Shown here: positions 16,069 to 25,869 of the stretch, in pieces | How positions within the stretch are numbered: position 1 is the first letter of the stretch | Layout of the letters: every line of letters starts with the position of its first letter | Origin: Pseudoalteromonas sp. | GTDB lineage: Bacteria; Pseudomonadota; Gammaproteobacteria; Enterobacterales; Alteromonadaceae | Assembly: GCF_018402495.1 (NCBI RefSeq) | Contig: NZ_JAGYIU010000005.1 | Span: forward strand, 186,001 to 250,000 | Direction: 5' to 3' | DNA length: 64,000 bases | The notes under the pieces: generated by a model | Database searches by the model: none | Told to the model about the DNA's origin: nothing | Seen by the model: only the letters and a program-made list of their open reading frames with translations | Translations under genes and position numbers: made by a program

Positions 16069-17286
16069 ATGACTAACTATGTTGCTTTTAATGCACAGCA
16101 CGCTATTAATTACATCAATTCGTTAATTGAATCTAATCAATACGACTTTTTTAAGCCTGGGCAAACACTGACCGCTTATGAGTTTGGTGACGGTAATCTC
16201 AACTTAGTATTTAGAATTTCGGATGAGCAAAACAACAGCATTATATTAAAGCAAGCATTGCCGTATGCGCGTTGTGTAGGTGAATCGTGGCCATTAACAC
16301 TTGATAGAGCACGAATAGAAGCAGAGGTTTTACTTAATCATGGGGCTATTTGTCCTGCGTATACGGTTACTGTTTTACATTATAATAAAGACTTAGCTCT
16401 GACCATTTTAGAAGATTTAGGTGATTTGCAAATTTTGCGAACAGCGCAAAACAACGCTGAACAATTTCCAAATCTTTCTCACCACGTCGCCATGTATTTA
16501 AGCCAAACGGGCTTTTATAACTCTGACTTTTATTTATTAGCGCAAGATAAAAAAGCACGTGTTAGCCAATTTACTAACCCTGAACTGTGCCAAATTACGG
16601 AAGATTTATTTTTTAGCGATCCGTACACAGAGCATGAACGCAACAACTATCCGGCACAATTACAAACTGAAGTTGAGGCTATTCGTAAAAACGCGGCGTT
16701 AAAGCTTGAAGTAGCAAAGCTAAAAGCTAACTTTTTATCAAATCCGCAAACCTTACTGCATGGCGATATGCACAGCGGAAGTATTTTTGTTAATCAAAGT
16801 ATCACTAAAATGATTGACCCTGAATTTGGCTTTTTTGGCCCTATTGGCTTTGATATTGGATCTTTTCTCGGTAACTTACTACTAAATTACTGTGCTCAAA
16901 ACGGTCGCATTGACGACTTTGTAGCACGGCGTAATTATCAAAGCTATTTATTAAGTACACTGGTCGAATGCTATACCACATTTGAACAACAATGGTTTGA
17001 GCTCATTAATAAGCAAACAACCGATGCGGCACTTAAAGCTTCGGGCTACGCAGAATATTTTATGAAACATGTTCTACAAGATGCTATTGGCTACTGTGGC
17101 ATAGAACTAATTAGACGCACCATAGGCCTTGCTAATGTAATTGATATAGAAGGCATTACCAATGAGGCCGCACGGTTAAACGTACAAAAACAAACATTAG
17201 CACTGGGTGAGCAATTGATTTTAAATGCCCACACTTGCGATACCAAAGACGCGTTTTTCAGCTTGCTAATAAGCCATTTAAATTAG
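16069..17286 (+). CDS. mtnK: 5-Methylthioribose kinase
   Basis: MtnK phosphorylates methylthioribose on C1 with ATP, feeding MtnA. The start at 16069 (MTNYVAFNAQ, 405 residues) is preferred over an ATG 33 bases upstream because the length then fits the family and GAGA lies nearby. The aminoglycoside-phosphotransferase-like fold shows YEFGDGNLNLVF near residue 35, the catalytic loop LHGDMHSGSIF (H231, D233) and the metal-binding DPEFGFFGP (D250). An MTA/SAH nucleosidase to supply methylthioribose is not in this window. Confidence 0.94.
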   Translation: MTNYVAFNAQHAINYINSLIESNQYDFFKPGQTLTAYEFGDGNLNLVFRISDEQNNSIILKQALPYARCVGESWPLTLDRARIEAEVLLNHGAICPAYTVTVLHYNKDLALTILEDLGDLQILRTAQNNAEQFPNLSHHVAMYLSQTGFYNSDFYLLAQDKKARVSQFTNPELCQITEDLFFSDPYTEHERNNYPAQLQTEVEAIRKNAALKLEVAKLKANFLSNPQTLLHGDMHSGSIFVNQSITKMIDPEFGFFGPIGFDIGSFLGNLLLNYCAQNGRIDDFVARRNYQSYLLSTLVECYTTFEQQWFELINKQTTDAALKASGYAEYFMKHVLQDAIGYCGIELIRRTIGLANVIDIEGITNEAARLNVQKQTLALGEQLILNAHTCDTKDAFFSLLISHLN

Positions 17287-17347
17287 GGTCTGTTTGACCC
17301 TAAACTAAGTCTTTATTTTATTAAAAAAGGCGCTTTAAGCGCCTTTT
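17283..17347. terminator. Double hairpin terminator between mtnK and the GltB-like gene
   Basis: Two hairpins follow mtnK. TTAGGGTC/GACCCTAA (17283-17303) overlaps the mtnK stop codon. A stronger AAAAGGCGC/GCGCCTTTT palindrome (about 17325-17347) is bordered by A and T runs and can terminate in both directions. The flanking genes are convergent. Confidence 0.8.
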
Positions 17348-17356
17348 AAGCTATAT

Positions 17357-18838
17357 TTAATGATAGTGCTCGTACATTTTATCTAGTGGCTCAGAAAGGC
17401 CGCTTTCTTGCACTATACGCACATGTTTGCGTTTTAATTCGCGGGCACTGGTAACGCCACAAGAATGTGCAATAAGCCCCGCACCGTAATGAATGTATTT
17501 ATTATAATTTGCGACCCGCTGCGCTTTATCTTCAACATTCAAGCCGCGTTGTAAACGTTCATTATGCGTAGTAATTCCTGTGGGGCAGGTATCTTTATTA
17601 CATTGCATAGCCTGAATGCAGCCTAGTGCAAACATATGTCCACGTGCAGACACAACAAAATCGGCACCCAGTGCTAATGCCCACGCAACTTTTGAGGGCA
17701 CAATTAATTTGCCAGAGACAATAATTTTAACTCGCTCTCTAAGGCCATGCTTTTTTAGTAACTGAATAACTAAAGGAAGACTTTCTTTTAGCGGTAACCC
17801 CACCGAATCGAGTAAAGACTGAGGTGCAGCGCCGGTACCACCATCAGCACTATCAATGGTAATGAAGTCGGGTGCAGACTCAATACCACGATGATTTATC
17901 TCGGCAAATAAACTTTCTAACCAAGCATGTTCACCAATTACCGCTTTAAAGCCTGTCGGTTTACCGGTTGTACTTCTTATAGTGGTGAGCATGTCTAAAA
18001 TATCGTTTGGATTTTTTATTTCTGGGTGCCCATTTGGGCTAATTGAATCCTGCCCCTCAGGTATGCCTCTTATTTTAGCAATTTCAGCATTCACTTTTCG
18101 CCCTGGTAACATACCGCCTTTACCGGGCTTGGCACCTTGGCTCATTTTCAGCTCAAACATTTTAACTGCTGGGTGTGCTGCAACGGCTTTTAACTTTTCG
18201 GTACTTAAGTTTCCATCCTCGTCACGTACACCATATTTAGCCGTACCAATTTGAAAAACTAAATCGGCGCCGCCCTCTAAATGATAAGGACTCAGTCCAC
18301 CTTCACCCGTGTTCATCCAACAACCCGCTAATTTTGCGCCTTTCGAGAGTGCACGGACTGCAGGGCTGGATAGCGCACCAAAGCTCATGCCCGATATATT
18401 AAATAACGAATTTGTGGTGTAAGGAAATTTACTATAAGGCCCAATAGTCACATTACTTGGCGCCAAGGCTTCTTCATCTAAAGTCGGAAACGCACAGTTC
18501 ATAAACATTACGGTGCCTGTCGTCTCTAAGCTTTGGGTTGAACCAAAAGCGGCTGTGTGATCAATATCTTTAGCAGCCCGATATACCCAACTGCGCTCGG
18601 CACGATTAAATGGCATTTCTTCACGGTCGAGGGCAAAAAAATACTGCCGGAAAAACTCACCTTGGCGTTCAAAAAAGTAGCGAAAACGCCCAATTACTGG
18701 GTAGTTGCGCCGAATAGCATGCTTCGTTTGGGTAATATCTCGAACATAAAAAATAGCAATTAATATAACCAGCAACCCAAATACAACAATAAACAAGCTG
18801 GCAAATACATCGATACTGAACATTATAAACTGACTCAT
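17357..18838 (-). CDS. Membrane-anchored FMN-binding glutamate synthase-like protein
   Basis: The 493-residue protein starts with one hydrophobic helix (about residues 10-32) and continues as a glutamate synthase large-subunit FMN domain. Seen are MSFGALSSPAVRALSKGA, GEGGLSPYH, the stretch GAKPGKGGMLPG, TIDSADGGTGAAP and, around residue 410-422, a cysteine cluster CIQAMQCNKDTCPTG like the 3Fe-4S site of GltB. It lacks the glutaminase and GXGXG domains of true GltB, so it is not a complete glutamate synthase. Stand-alone members of this family are common and their substrate is generally unknown. Confidence 0.85.
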   Translation of the reverse strand: MSQFIMFSIDVFASLFIVVFGLLVILIAIFYVRDITQTKHAIRRNYPVIGRFRYFFERQGEFFRQYFFALDREEMPFNRAERSWVYRAAKDIDHTAAFGSTQSLETTGTVMFMNCAFPTLDEEALAPSNVTIGPYSKFPYTTNSLFNISGMSFGALSSPAVRALSKGAKLAGCWMNTGEGGLSPYHLEGGADLVFQIGTAKYGVRDEDGNLSTEKLKAVAAHPAVKMFELKMSQGAKPGKGGMLPGRKVNAEIAKIRGIPEGQDSISPNGHPEIKNPNDILDMLTTIRSTTGKPTGFKAVIGEHAWLESLFAEINHRGIESAPDFITIDSADGGTGAAPQSLLDSVGLPLKESLPLVIQLLKKHGLRERVKIIVSGKLIVPSKVAWALALGADFVVSARGHMFALGCIQAMQCNKDTCPTGITTHNERLQRGLNVEDKAQRVANYNKYIHYGAGLIAHSCGVTSARELKRKHVRIVQESGLSEPLDKMYEHYH

Positions 18839-18915
18839 TACTTATCCTTAAATGCTAAAAAAGCGTGATGTCATTAAATAACACCGCGCTTTTATAGTTT
18901 CAAAATAATGCGCTA

Positions 18916-20694
18916 TTAGCTATCTGTTTTTGCTAACTCTGCTTGTATATACAAACGTATTTGCTGCTCAAGTACCGACAAAGGCACTGAGCCATGACGC
19001 AATATTTGATGATGAAACTCACGAATATCAAACTGCTGACCAAGAGCCTGCTCGGCCTCTGCGCGTAAACGTTTAATTGTTAATTCACCAATTTTGTATG
19101 ACAACGCTTGTGCAGGCCATGAAATATAACGATCGGTTTCTGTTTTTACATTGTGTAATGAAAGCGCCGTATTATCGGCCATAAAATTCATTGCACGCTC
19201 ACGACTCCAGCCGTACATGTGCATACCCGTATCAACCACTAAACGTGCAGCACGCCACATTTCGTAGGTTAAACGACCAAAGTTGCTGTACGGGTCTTGA
19301 TAAAAACCCGCTTCAACGCCTAAGTACTCTGAATACAGTCCCCAGCCCTCACCAAACGCTGATAAATACGCATCACGGCGATAGCTAGGTAAACTTTCAA
19401 GTTCTGCATTGAGTGATATTTGTAAATGATGACCCGGAACAGCTTCGTGCAAAGTTAATGCTTCTAAAGCATAGAGTGGTCGTTTATCTAAAGCGTAGGT
19501 ATTCACCCAATAAAAGCCGGCTTGATCATCACGGCTCGAACCTGAATAGCGCCCAGTAGTGTACTTAGGAGCAATATTGGCAGGCACCGGCGCTACGCCA
19601 TAAGGTTTGCGCGGTAAGGTATGAAATAATTTAGGCAACTGCGCATCCATTTTTTTTGCAATATACGCGGCCTCTTTTAATAATTGCTCAGGCGTTGTGG
19701 CATAAAACTGCGGATCTGTTCGTAAAAAGTGGATAAATTCTGCAAACGTGCCTTTAAAACCGACTTCTTTAATAACCGCTTCCATTTCACTGCGAATGCG
19801 CGCAACCTCCGCTAAACCCAGCTCATGTATTTCTTTTGGGGTCATTTGTGTGGTGGTGTAATATTTAGCACGATTTGCATAAAATGCTGCACCATTTGGT
19901 GTTGACGAAATACCAATATCACTGCGTGCGCCTGGAAAGTATTCGGTATTAAAAAAAGTTAAGTAATCTTTATAAGCATTAATAACTTGGCTGCTAATAA
20001 TTGCTTTAGCTTGTTGTTGTAACGCTGCAAATTCACTATCACTTAAACCCGCGGTATTGTTTAAAAATGGCTTATAAAATTCAGACTCCGTGACATCATC
20101 TACAATGTAGGCAGTAATAGAATCTTGATAACCAATTAAAACCGCTTTGGGTTGAGTTAAACCAACCTCTAACCCTTTGCGCATCCAGCCTATATTTTGT
20201 TCAAAAAAACGGGGCACTTGCTGTAATCGCGCTAGGTAATTTTGATAATCTTGTGCGGTTTTATAATCAGCGCTATTAACAATAAACGATAAGCTTGAGT
20301 GAAATCCATATTCTGATGTTAAAGGCATGTAGTGCGCATTAAATACATATTCATCAACACTGTTTTGCACTTGAGCTCGAATAATACTGTAGTTAATTTG
20401 GTTTTCATCACTGAGCTTACTCACATCTATGGCATCTAAATCAGCCAATAGCTGTGTGTTTTTTTGATATTGCTGCGCTAAAAATTCAGCCGATAAGTTA
20501 GGTAATAAGTAGCCATCGACTCCTTTAGGGTTACTGTATGGGCTAGTATTTTGACGGTGCTGTACGATATTTTCAGCCGTTTGGGTAAATTGTTGATCCG
20601 CATTAATTGCGGTGAGCTGACAAGCACTTAACGAACATATTAAAGTGGCACTTAACAAAGAAAGGCGCATTTTTTTTGAAAGAAGTAAATTCAT
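18916..20694 (-). CDS. DUF885-family lipoprotein (putative metallopeptidase)
   Basis: I start this 592-residue protein at 20694; an ATG at 20670 is also possible. Either gives a signal sequence with lipobox LSAC, so the protein is probably anchored to a membrane facing the periplasm. The DUF885 core contains ALTLHEAVPGHHLQ with an HEXXXHH arrangement (H416, E417, H422, H423) and FGEGWGLYSEYLG just downstream, the usual putative zinc-binding elements of this family. The enzymatic activity is not established. A longer upstream reading would hide the signal peptide. Confidence 0.85.
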   Translation of the reverse strand: MNLLLSKKMRLSLLSATLICSLSACQLTAINADQQFTQTAENIVQHRQNTSPYSNPKGVDGYLLPNLSAEFLAQQYQKNTQLLADLDAIDVSKLSDENQINYSIIRAQVQNSVDEYVFNAHYMPLTSEYGFHSSLSFIVNSADYKTAQDYQNYLARLQQVPRFFEQNIGWMRKGLEVGLTQPKAVLIGYQDSITAYIVDDVTESEFYKPFLNNTAGLSDSEFAALQQQAKAIISSQVINAYKDYLTFFNTEYFPGARSDIGISSTPNGAAFYANRAKYYTTTQMTPKEIHELGLAEVARIRSEMEAVIKEVGFKGTFAEFIHFLRTDPQFYATTPEQLLKEAAYIAKKMDAQLPKLFHTLPRKPYGVAPVPANIAPKYTTGRYSGSSRDDQAGFYWVNTYALDKRPLYALEALTLHEAVPGHHLQISLNAELESLPSYRRDAYLSAFGEGWGLYSEYLGVEAGFYQDPYSNFGRLTYEMWRAARLVVDTGMHMYGWSRERAMNFMADNTALSLHNVKTETDRYISWPAQALSYKIGELTIKRLRAEAEQALGQQFDIREFHHQILRHGSVPLSVLEQQIRLYIQAELAKTDS

Positions 20695-21010
20695 GATTAT
20701 TGAACTCAGTGATGTTATGAATGTAATAAACCTACCGTAGCTCAGATAAATAGCAAATAGATATACGACCAACTGCGCAAAATATACGCCCGTGAGTCAT
20801 TTTATTAACTTAAGTTAATACTTAACAATTAGAGTAATTGCTCAGAAAAGCAACGGTTGTTAGAATTATAGCGTCATTTTCGCCAACTACGACTCATTTT
20901 ACTTTTAAATCACAGATATAATGATTATTGTATCTGTGCTTGGAAGCAAGTTGCCTCACCGGATGAGTTTTATAAATCAGCATTTATGCGTATTTGGTTG
21001 GTAATTGCAA
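20695..21010. promoter_or_regulatory. Divergent promoter region with two palindromes
   Basis: This 316-bp gene-free stretch separates the divergent DUF885 and GGDEF-like genes. It holds a perfect 18-bp palindrome TATTAACTTAAGTTAATA (20803-20820). It also has a hairpin CACAGATA/TATCTGTG (20911-20938) overlapping a TATAAT-like -10 box (20917-20922), and a small CTCA/TGAG hairpin followed by TTTT near 20954-20970. No coding sequence or known riboswitch was recognised. Confidence 0.5.
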
Positions 21011-21988
21011 ATGATGTTCCATGATTCCATGGCTATAGCACAAGAAAAAATGACAAAAGTATGTATGTTTTTAGAGCATCATGTTTTACCTCCCACTCCG
21101 TTGAATTTTCAAGTCGTATATACCTACATTAGTAAAATTCATTTTGCACTAAATAATGCCATTGACGATGCCATAGACGCCCATCAAAATATTGATGAGT
21201 TATTTATTGAGCAACTTTATTTCGAGTATTTAAATCAAGGTCATAAAACCGAAGTAGCCATGATTGAGAACGTAAATGGTGTGATTAATTCATTGTCTCA
21301 AAACGCACATCTCACCGAAGAAAAGCTGAGCGATTTTGCAGACAACATCAATGTCTGTATACACTCTCTAGATGAAAATAATATCGCCAACAGCCGTATC
21401 GCCTTAGAAAGACTTAATCAGCAAGCACAATTACTGCTCACGCAACAATCACAATTTCAGCAAGCACTGAGTAAGGCAAAAAAATTACACGAAGCAACAA
21501 AAAAACAACTCAATGCTTTGCGTAAGCAACACGTTATTGACCCACAAACAGGTTTGTACAAACGCCATTATTTAACTAAGCAAACACAATTATGGTTAAA
21601 ACAAGACAAGTCAATTTCAGCTATCGCTATTCAAATCGATAATTTAGAGCATTTTATTAATAATTTTGGCGATGCCATTGGCGAAGTGATTTTAAATAAA
21701 GTGGCTAAACAAGTGCAAAAATATGTTTCGCAAAGTGGCTTAGCTGGGCGCTCTGCAAAAGATCAATTCATCGTTTTACTTGCTAACATTGAGCCCGAAA
21801 CCGCTAACCTTATTGCACAAAAAGTGATAAGTGGAGTTGAAAAACTACGTTTTATCAGTTCAAAAAGCGATCTAAAATTACCACCCATTTCTCTCTCACT
21901 AGGGATCACTGAGCAACAACAAGGCGACTTTAACCAACTAGTTAAAAGTGCCTCAAACGCCGCTTTTAAATCACGCACATCTCAATAA
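21011..21988 (+). CDS. GGDEF-like protein with degenerate active site
   Basis: The 325-residue soluble protein has an N-terminal helical region, a coiled coil about residues 125-180 and a C-terminal GGDEF fold. The family opening DPQTGLYKRHYL is conserved and SLSLGIT ends the domain. However, the signature reads A249-K-D-Q-F253 in GRSAKDQF, losing both glycines and the catalytic acid. It should not make c-di-GMP and may instead bind a ligand or partner. Start choice among ATG 21011, 21014 and 21029 is uncertain because no clear ribosome binding site is visible. Confidence 0.82.
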   Translation: MMFHDSMAIAQEKMTKVCMFLEHHVLPPTPLNFQVVYTYISKIHFALNNAIDDAIDAHQNIDELFIEQLYFEYLNQGHKTEVAMIENVNGVINSLSQNAHLTEEKLSDFADNINVCIHSLDENNIANSRIALERLNQQAQLLLTQQSQFQQALSKAKKLHEATKKQLNALRKQHVIDPQTGLYKRHYLTKQTQLWLKQDKSISAIAIQIDNLEHFINNFGDAIGEVILNKVAKQVQKYVSQSGLAGRSAKDQFIVLLANIEPETANLIAQKVISGVEKLRFISSKSDLKLPPISLSLGITEQQQGDFNQLVKSASNAAFKSRTSQ

Positions 21989-22096
21989 CTAAGCACACTG
22001 ATTAAACAATAAAATTAGCTGATAAATCATATTCAAATTGCACCTTTGGTGCACAATCAAGTACACTAGTCTTTATTACCACGATAGAGATTAATC

Positions 22097-22852
22097 ATGA
22101 ACGAGAACCCTGAAAAGACCACGCATTTTGGCTATAAAACTGTTGCCGAAACCGAAAAAGCTTCTATGGTTGCTGATGTGTTTCATTCTGTTGCGACAAA
22201 GTACGATGTTATGAATGATCTCATGTCTTTTGGTATTCATCGTTTATGGAAACGCCAAACAATTGCCAGCTCAGGCATTCGCAAAGGTCATCATGTATTA
22301 GACTTAGCCGGTGGCACAGGTGATTTAACCGCAAAGTTTAGCCAACTTGTTGGTGATACCGGTCAGGTAGTTTTAGGTGATATAAACTCATCAATGTTAA
22401 AAGTAGGCCGCGAAAAACTACATAACTTAGGCCTTGTAGGCAACATTGATTACGTACAAATGAACGCAGAAGCCTTGCCTTTCCCTGATAATAGTTTTGA
22501 TTTAATTACGATTGCTTTTGGCTTACGTAATGTGACGGATCAAAACAAAGCACTGCGCTCTATGTATCGTATTTTAAAGCCTGGTGGTCGTTTGCTCATT
22601 CTTGAGTTTTCAAAACCAGAGCAAGAATTACTAAGCAAAGCGTATGACTTTTACTCATTCAATATTTTACCCACTATGGGTAAGCTGGTTGCTAACGACA
22701 GTGAGTCATACCAATACTTAGCAGAGTCAATTCGCATGCATCCAGATCAAGAAACGCTTAAAGCAATGATGAACGAGGCGGGGTTTGAACAAACCACTTA
22801 TCAAAACCTTACAGGCGGCATTGTTGCACTTCACCGTGGATTTAAATACTAA
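22097..22852 (+). CDS. ubiE: Ubiquinone/menaquinone C-methyltransferase UbiE
   Basis: UbiE C-methylates the benzoquinol (and demethylmenaquinol) ring using S-adenosylmethionine. The 251-residue class I methyltransferase opens with TTHFGYKTV, has the SAM-binding loop [12 protein letters not shown] near residue 67, [13 protein letters not shown] near 131 and [12 protein letters not shown], all UbiE signatures. It is first in the ubiE-ubiJ-ubiB cluster, with only 12 bp before ubiJ. A short dyad TGCACC/GGTGCA lies about 45 bp upstream. Confidence 0.96.
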   Translation: MNENPEKTTHFGYKTVAETEKASMVADVFHSVATKYDVMNDLMSFGIHRLWKRQTIASSGIRKGHHVLDLAGGTGDLTAKFSQLVGDTGQVVLGDINSSMLKVGREKLHNLGLVGNIDYVQMNAEALPFPDNSFDLITIAFGLRNVTDQNKALRSMYRILKPGGRLLILEFSKPEQELLSKAYDFYSFNILPTMGKLVANDSESYQYLAESIRMHPDQETLKAMMNEAGFEQTTYQNLTGGIVALHRGFKY

Positions 22853-22864
22853 GGTTAGTAATTT

Positions 22865-23524
22865 ATGGCGCTTGAAGAAAACAATAAAGAACAATCGGCT
22901 GCAAATAGTTTTTTTATGCTACCGAGCTTTGTGCTTTCGCTTATTGAACAAGTACTAAATCAAGCGCTTAAACTCGACCCGAGCTTAGTCGATAAGCTAA
23001 AGGAGGTAGAACATCAGCGCTTATTAGTTGAAGTTAGAGATTGGCAGCAAAAAATAGCCATTACTTATGCCAATCAGCAGCTACATCTTTACACAGCAGT
23101 AGAACATGCTGACGCTGACTGTATGATCAGTGCCAATATAAACACCTTGTTAGCACTTAAAAACCCTGCCATGCTGACCCAGCTCATACGTCAAGACAAG
23201 CTTGATTTACAAGGTGATTTAAACATAGCTCAACGTTATAGTTCGGCATTTTCAAGTTTAGACATTGATTGGCCAGAGCAACTAGCAAAGTATGTTGGAG
23301 ATGCGCCTGCACAACAGCTTTATTTGCACTTGCAGTCGCTTCAACAACAAAGTAAAAAAGCAAAGTCACAGCTCGATAGCACCTTGATTAGCCTGTGCCA
23401 AGATGAATTGGCAATTACCATTCATCCATTAGAGCTTGTGCAATTTAAACAACAAAATAGAGCACTAAAAAGCCAAGTTGCCGCCATTGAGCAACGCATT
23501 AACGCCCTAATTAAAGCCCTTTAA
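22865..23524 (+). CDS. ubiJ: Ubiquinone biosynthesis accessory factor UbiJ
   Basis: UbiJ is the SCP2-domain lipid-binding scaffold of the aerobic ubiquinone complex. The 219-residue protein has an N-terminal hydrophobic stretch (FFMLPSFVLSLIEQVLN) and an SCP2-like segment DADCMISANINTLLALKNP. It also has QDKLDLQGDLNIAQRYSSAF, the typical LxGD region, and a C-terminal coiled coil. Position between ubiE and ubiB is the conserved gammaproteobacterial arrangement and supports the call. Confidence 0.92.
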   Translation: MALEENNKEQSAANSFFMLPSFVLSLIEQVLNQALKLDPSLVDKLKEVEHQRLLVEVRDWQQKIAITYANQQLHLYTAVEHADADCMISANINTLLALKNPAMLTQLIRQDKLDLQGDLNIAQRYSSAFSSLDIDWPEQLAKYVGDAPAQQLYLHLQSLQQQSKKAKSQLDSTLISLCQDELAITIHPLELVQFKQQNRALKSQVAAIEQRINALIKAL

Positions 23525-23541
23525 CGCGCTAAGGATTTTTT

Positions 23542-25143
23542 GTGTCAACTGCCCGACTATATTACATAACTAAAACCCTGCTTAGCTACGGACTCGATGA
23601 GCTTATTCCAAAACACAAAGTACCTTGGTTTGCTAAACTTGCACGAGGAAGTTTGTTTTGGTTGCGCAATCAACACAAAGATAAGCCCCCAGGCTTACGT
23701 CTACGTTTAGCGCTGCAACAACTTGGCCCTGTATGGATAAAGTTTGGCCAAATGCTGTCAACTCGTCGCGACTTACTGCCCCACGACATCGCGCTAGAAT
23801 TAGCCTTTTTACAAGATCAGGTGGAACCTTTTGAAGGTGAATTAGCGCAAAAAATCATCGAAAAAGCCTTAGAAATAGATAATATTAGCCAGTTATTTAG
23901 TGAGTTTTCACAAACCCCGCTGGCATCGGCCTCAATTGCGCAAGTTCACACTGCCACCCTCGTTGATGCGCAGGGCAAGTCACAAGATGTTGTTATTAAA
24001 GTTATTCGCCCTAATATTAAGCAGCAAATTAATGCCGATTTAGCGTTAATGGAAAAACTCGCTAAAATCGTTGGCAACTTAATTAACGAAGCTAAACGCT
24101 TACGCCCTGTAGAAGTGGTTAAAGAGTACAAAAAAACCTTGCTCGACGAGCTCGACTTAATGCGTGAGGGGGCTAACGGCATTCAATTAAAGCGCAACTT
24201 TGAAGGCTCAGAATCGCTTTATATCCCCACTGTATACAGCGACTATAGCCGCAATAATGTATTGGTTATGGAACGAATTTACGGTATTCCTGTTTCGGAT
24301 ACTGAAGCACTGATGGCGCAAAACACTAATATGAAGCTATTAGCTGAGCGCGGAGTGGAAGTATTTTTTACCCAAGTATTCCGCGATAGTTTTTTTCATG
24401 CTGACATGCATCCTGGCAATATTTTTGTATCGCGCGAAAACCCGCATAACCCTAAATATATTGGTATTGATTGCGGTATTGTTGGCACACTTAACAAAGA
24501 AGATAAACGCTATTTAGCGGAAAACTTTATTGCCTTTTTTAATCGCGACTATCGCCAAGTCGCTCAGCTGCATGTTGATTCAGGCTGGGTGCCACCCGAT
24601 ACCTGCATTGAAGAATTTGAATTTGCTATTCGTACCGTTTGCGAGCCCATATTTAATAAACCACTTGCTGAAATATCATTTGGTCATGTGCTCGTTAACT
24701 TGTTTAATACTGCACGTCGTTTTAACATGCAGGTTCAACCACAACTCGTATTATTACAAAAAACATTATTGTATGTTGAAGGCTTAGGCCGCCAGCTTTA
24801 TCCACAACTAGATCTGTGGAAAACGGCTAAACCATTTTTAGAAGACTGGGTAAAACAACAAGTTGGCCCGATGTCAGTACTAAAGCAAATGTATGCAAAC
24901 TTGCCGTTTTGGGCAGAAAAAATGCCTGAGTTACCTGATTTAATTTATCAAAATTTAAAACGTGCACCACACTCACACATTCGTCCCACAACGGTTTCAC
25001 ATAAGCCTTTGGTTTTAGGGCTCTTTAGTAGCGCAGCGATGATCGTCTCAGCTTTATTTTATTTACAACACAACTTAATTGCCGCAGGTGTTGTCTTAAG
25101 CTGTGCTGTTATTGGTTTTATTGCGGCTTGGCGTCGTGCATAA
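23542..25143 (+). CDS. ubiB: UbiB protein kinase-like ATPase
   Basis: UbiB is the atypical kinase/ATPase of the ABC1/COQ8 family needed for ubiquinone synthesis at the inner membrane. The GTG start at 23542 follows AAGGA by six bases. The 533-residue protein has the KxGQ motif (K67-Q70, [11 protein letters not shown]), the alanine-rich loop ASASIAQVH near 124-132, the catalytic [10 protein letters not shown] near 290 and GIDCGIVG. It ends with two predicted transmembrane helices, as in E. coli UbiB. Confidence 0.96.
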   Translation: MSTARLYYITKTLLSYGLDELIPKHKVPWFAKLARGSLFWLRNQHKDKPPGLRLRLALQQLGPVWIKFGQMLSTRRDLLPHDIALELAFLQDQVEPFEGELAQKIIEKALEIDNISQLFSEFSQTPLASASIAQVHTATLVDAQGKSQDVVIKVIRPNIKQQINADLALMEKLAKIVGNLINEAKRLRPVEVVKEYKKTLLDELDLMREGANGIQLKRNFEGSESLYIPTVYSDYSRNNVLVMERIYGIPVSDTEALMAQNTNMKLLAERGVEVFFTQVFRDSFFHADMHPGNIFVSRENPHNPKYIGIDCGIVGTLNKEDKRYLAENFIAFFNRDYRQVAQLHVDSGWVPPDTCIEEFEFAIRTVCEPIFNKPLAEISFGHVLVNLFNTARRFNMQVQPQLVLLQKTLLYVEGLGRQLYPQLDLWKTAKPFLEDWVKQQVGPMSVLKQMYANLPFWAEKMPELPDLIYQNLKRAPHSHIRPTTVSHKPLVLGLFSSAAMIVSALFYLQHNLIAAGVVLSCAVIGFIAAWRRA

Positions 25144-25222
25144 ACTAAGTGCTATTTGTCGCTGTGGGCGTATAATCAGCATTTGATTTTAATATTTATG
25201 GCTTTAAAAGCAGGAGAAAACC

Positions 25223-25483
25223 ATGGGGTTTGGTGGTATTAGTATTTGGCAGTTATTAATTGTACTTGCAATCATTGTACTTTTATTTGGTACAAAAAAA
25301 CTACGCGGTATCGGTGGTGATTTAGGCGGCGCAGTTAAAGGCTTTAAAAAGGCGATGTCTGATGAACAAAGCGCTGAAAAACAAGCCAGCGAAAATAAAA
25401 CAGAACAAATTAAAAAATCAGCAGAATCAACACCTATCGATTCAAGCACTACTGACAAAACCAAAGACAACGACAAGGTTTAA
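25223..25483 (+). CDS. tatA: Twin-arginine translocase subunit TatA
   Basis: TatA polymerises to form the protein-conducting element of the Tat pathway in the inner membrane. The 86-residue protein has a short N-terminal transmembrane helix ([18 protein letters not shown]), the hinge [10 protein letters not shown], and an amphipathic helix [11 protein letters not shown], followed by a charged tail. An AGGAG lies upstream. TatB follows after 5 bp. Confidence 0.95.
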   Translation: MGFGGISIWQLLIVLAIIVLLFGTKKLRGIGGDLGGAVKGFKKAMSDEQSAEKQASENKTEQIKKSAESTPIDSSTTDKTKDNDKV

Positions 25484-25488
25484 CCAGC

Positions 25489-25821
25489 ATGGGAATGTGG
25501 GAGCTTGTTGTTGTATTTATTGTTGGTTTGGTGGTACTTGGCCCAGAGCGTTTACCTGTGGCTATTAGAACTGTAAGTCGCTGGATTAAAAAAGCAAAAA
25601 ACATGGCTAACTCAGTTAAGGCTGAGGTGAGTGAAGAACTTCGTGTGCATGAGCTTCACGAAAATCTCAAAAAAGCAGAGCAACAAGGCCTTAAAGATTT
25701 AAGCCCAGATCTACAAAATTCTGTTTCTGAGCTGCAACAAGCGGCACGATCAGTCACCCACAGCTATAAAAAAAACCACACATCAACAACAAATAGCCAA
25801 CAAACAGATGACTCAAAGTGA
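25489..25821 (+). CDS. tatB: Twin-arginine translocase subunit TatB
   Basis: TatB forms the Tat signal-peptide receptor with TatC. The 110-residue protein begins with the helix GMWELVVVFIVGLVVLGPERLP, whose glutamate and GPERLP hinge are diagnostic of TatB. A long amphipathic helix (VAIRTVSRWIKKAK) and a polar tail follow. It lies between tatA and tatC in the usual operon order. Confidence 0.95.
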   Translation: MGMWELVVVFIVGLVVLGPERLPVAIRTVSRWIKKAKNMANSVKAEVSEELRVHELHENLKKAEQQGLKDLSPDLQNSVSELQQAARSVTHSYKKNHTSTTNSQQTDDSK

Positions 25822-25869
25822 ACAATGCACTCGCTTTTTTCATACACTTAATACACGGTATAAAAAACA

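Noticed and set aside
20930..21010. c-di-GMP riboswitch before the GGDEF-like gene
   Set aside because: Small hairpins are present but the conserved GEMM core sequence is not seen.
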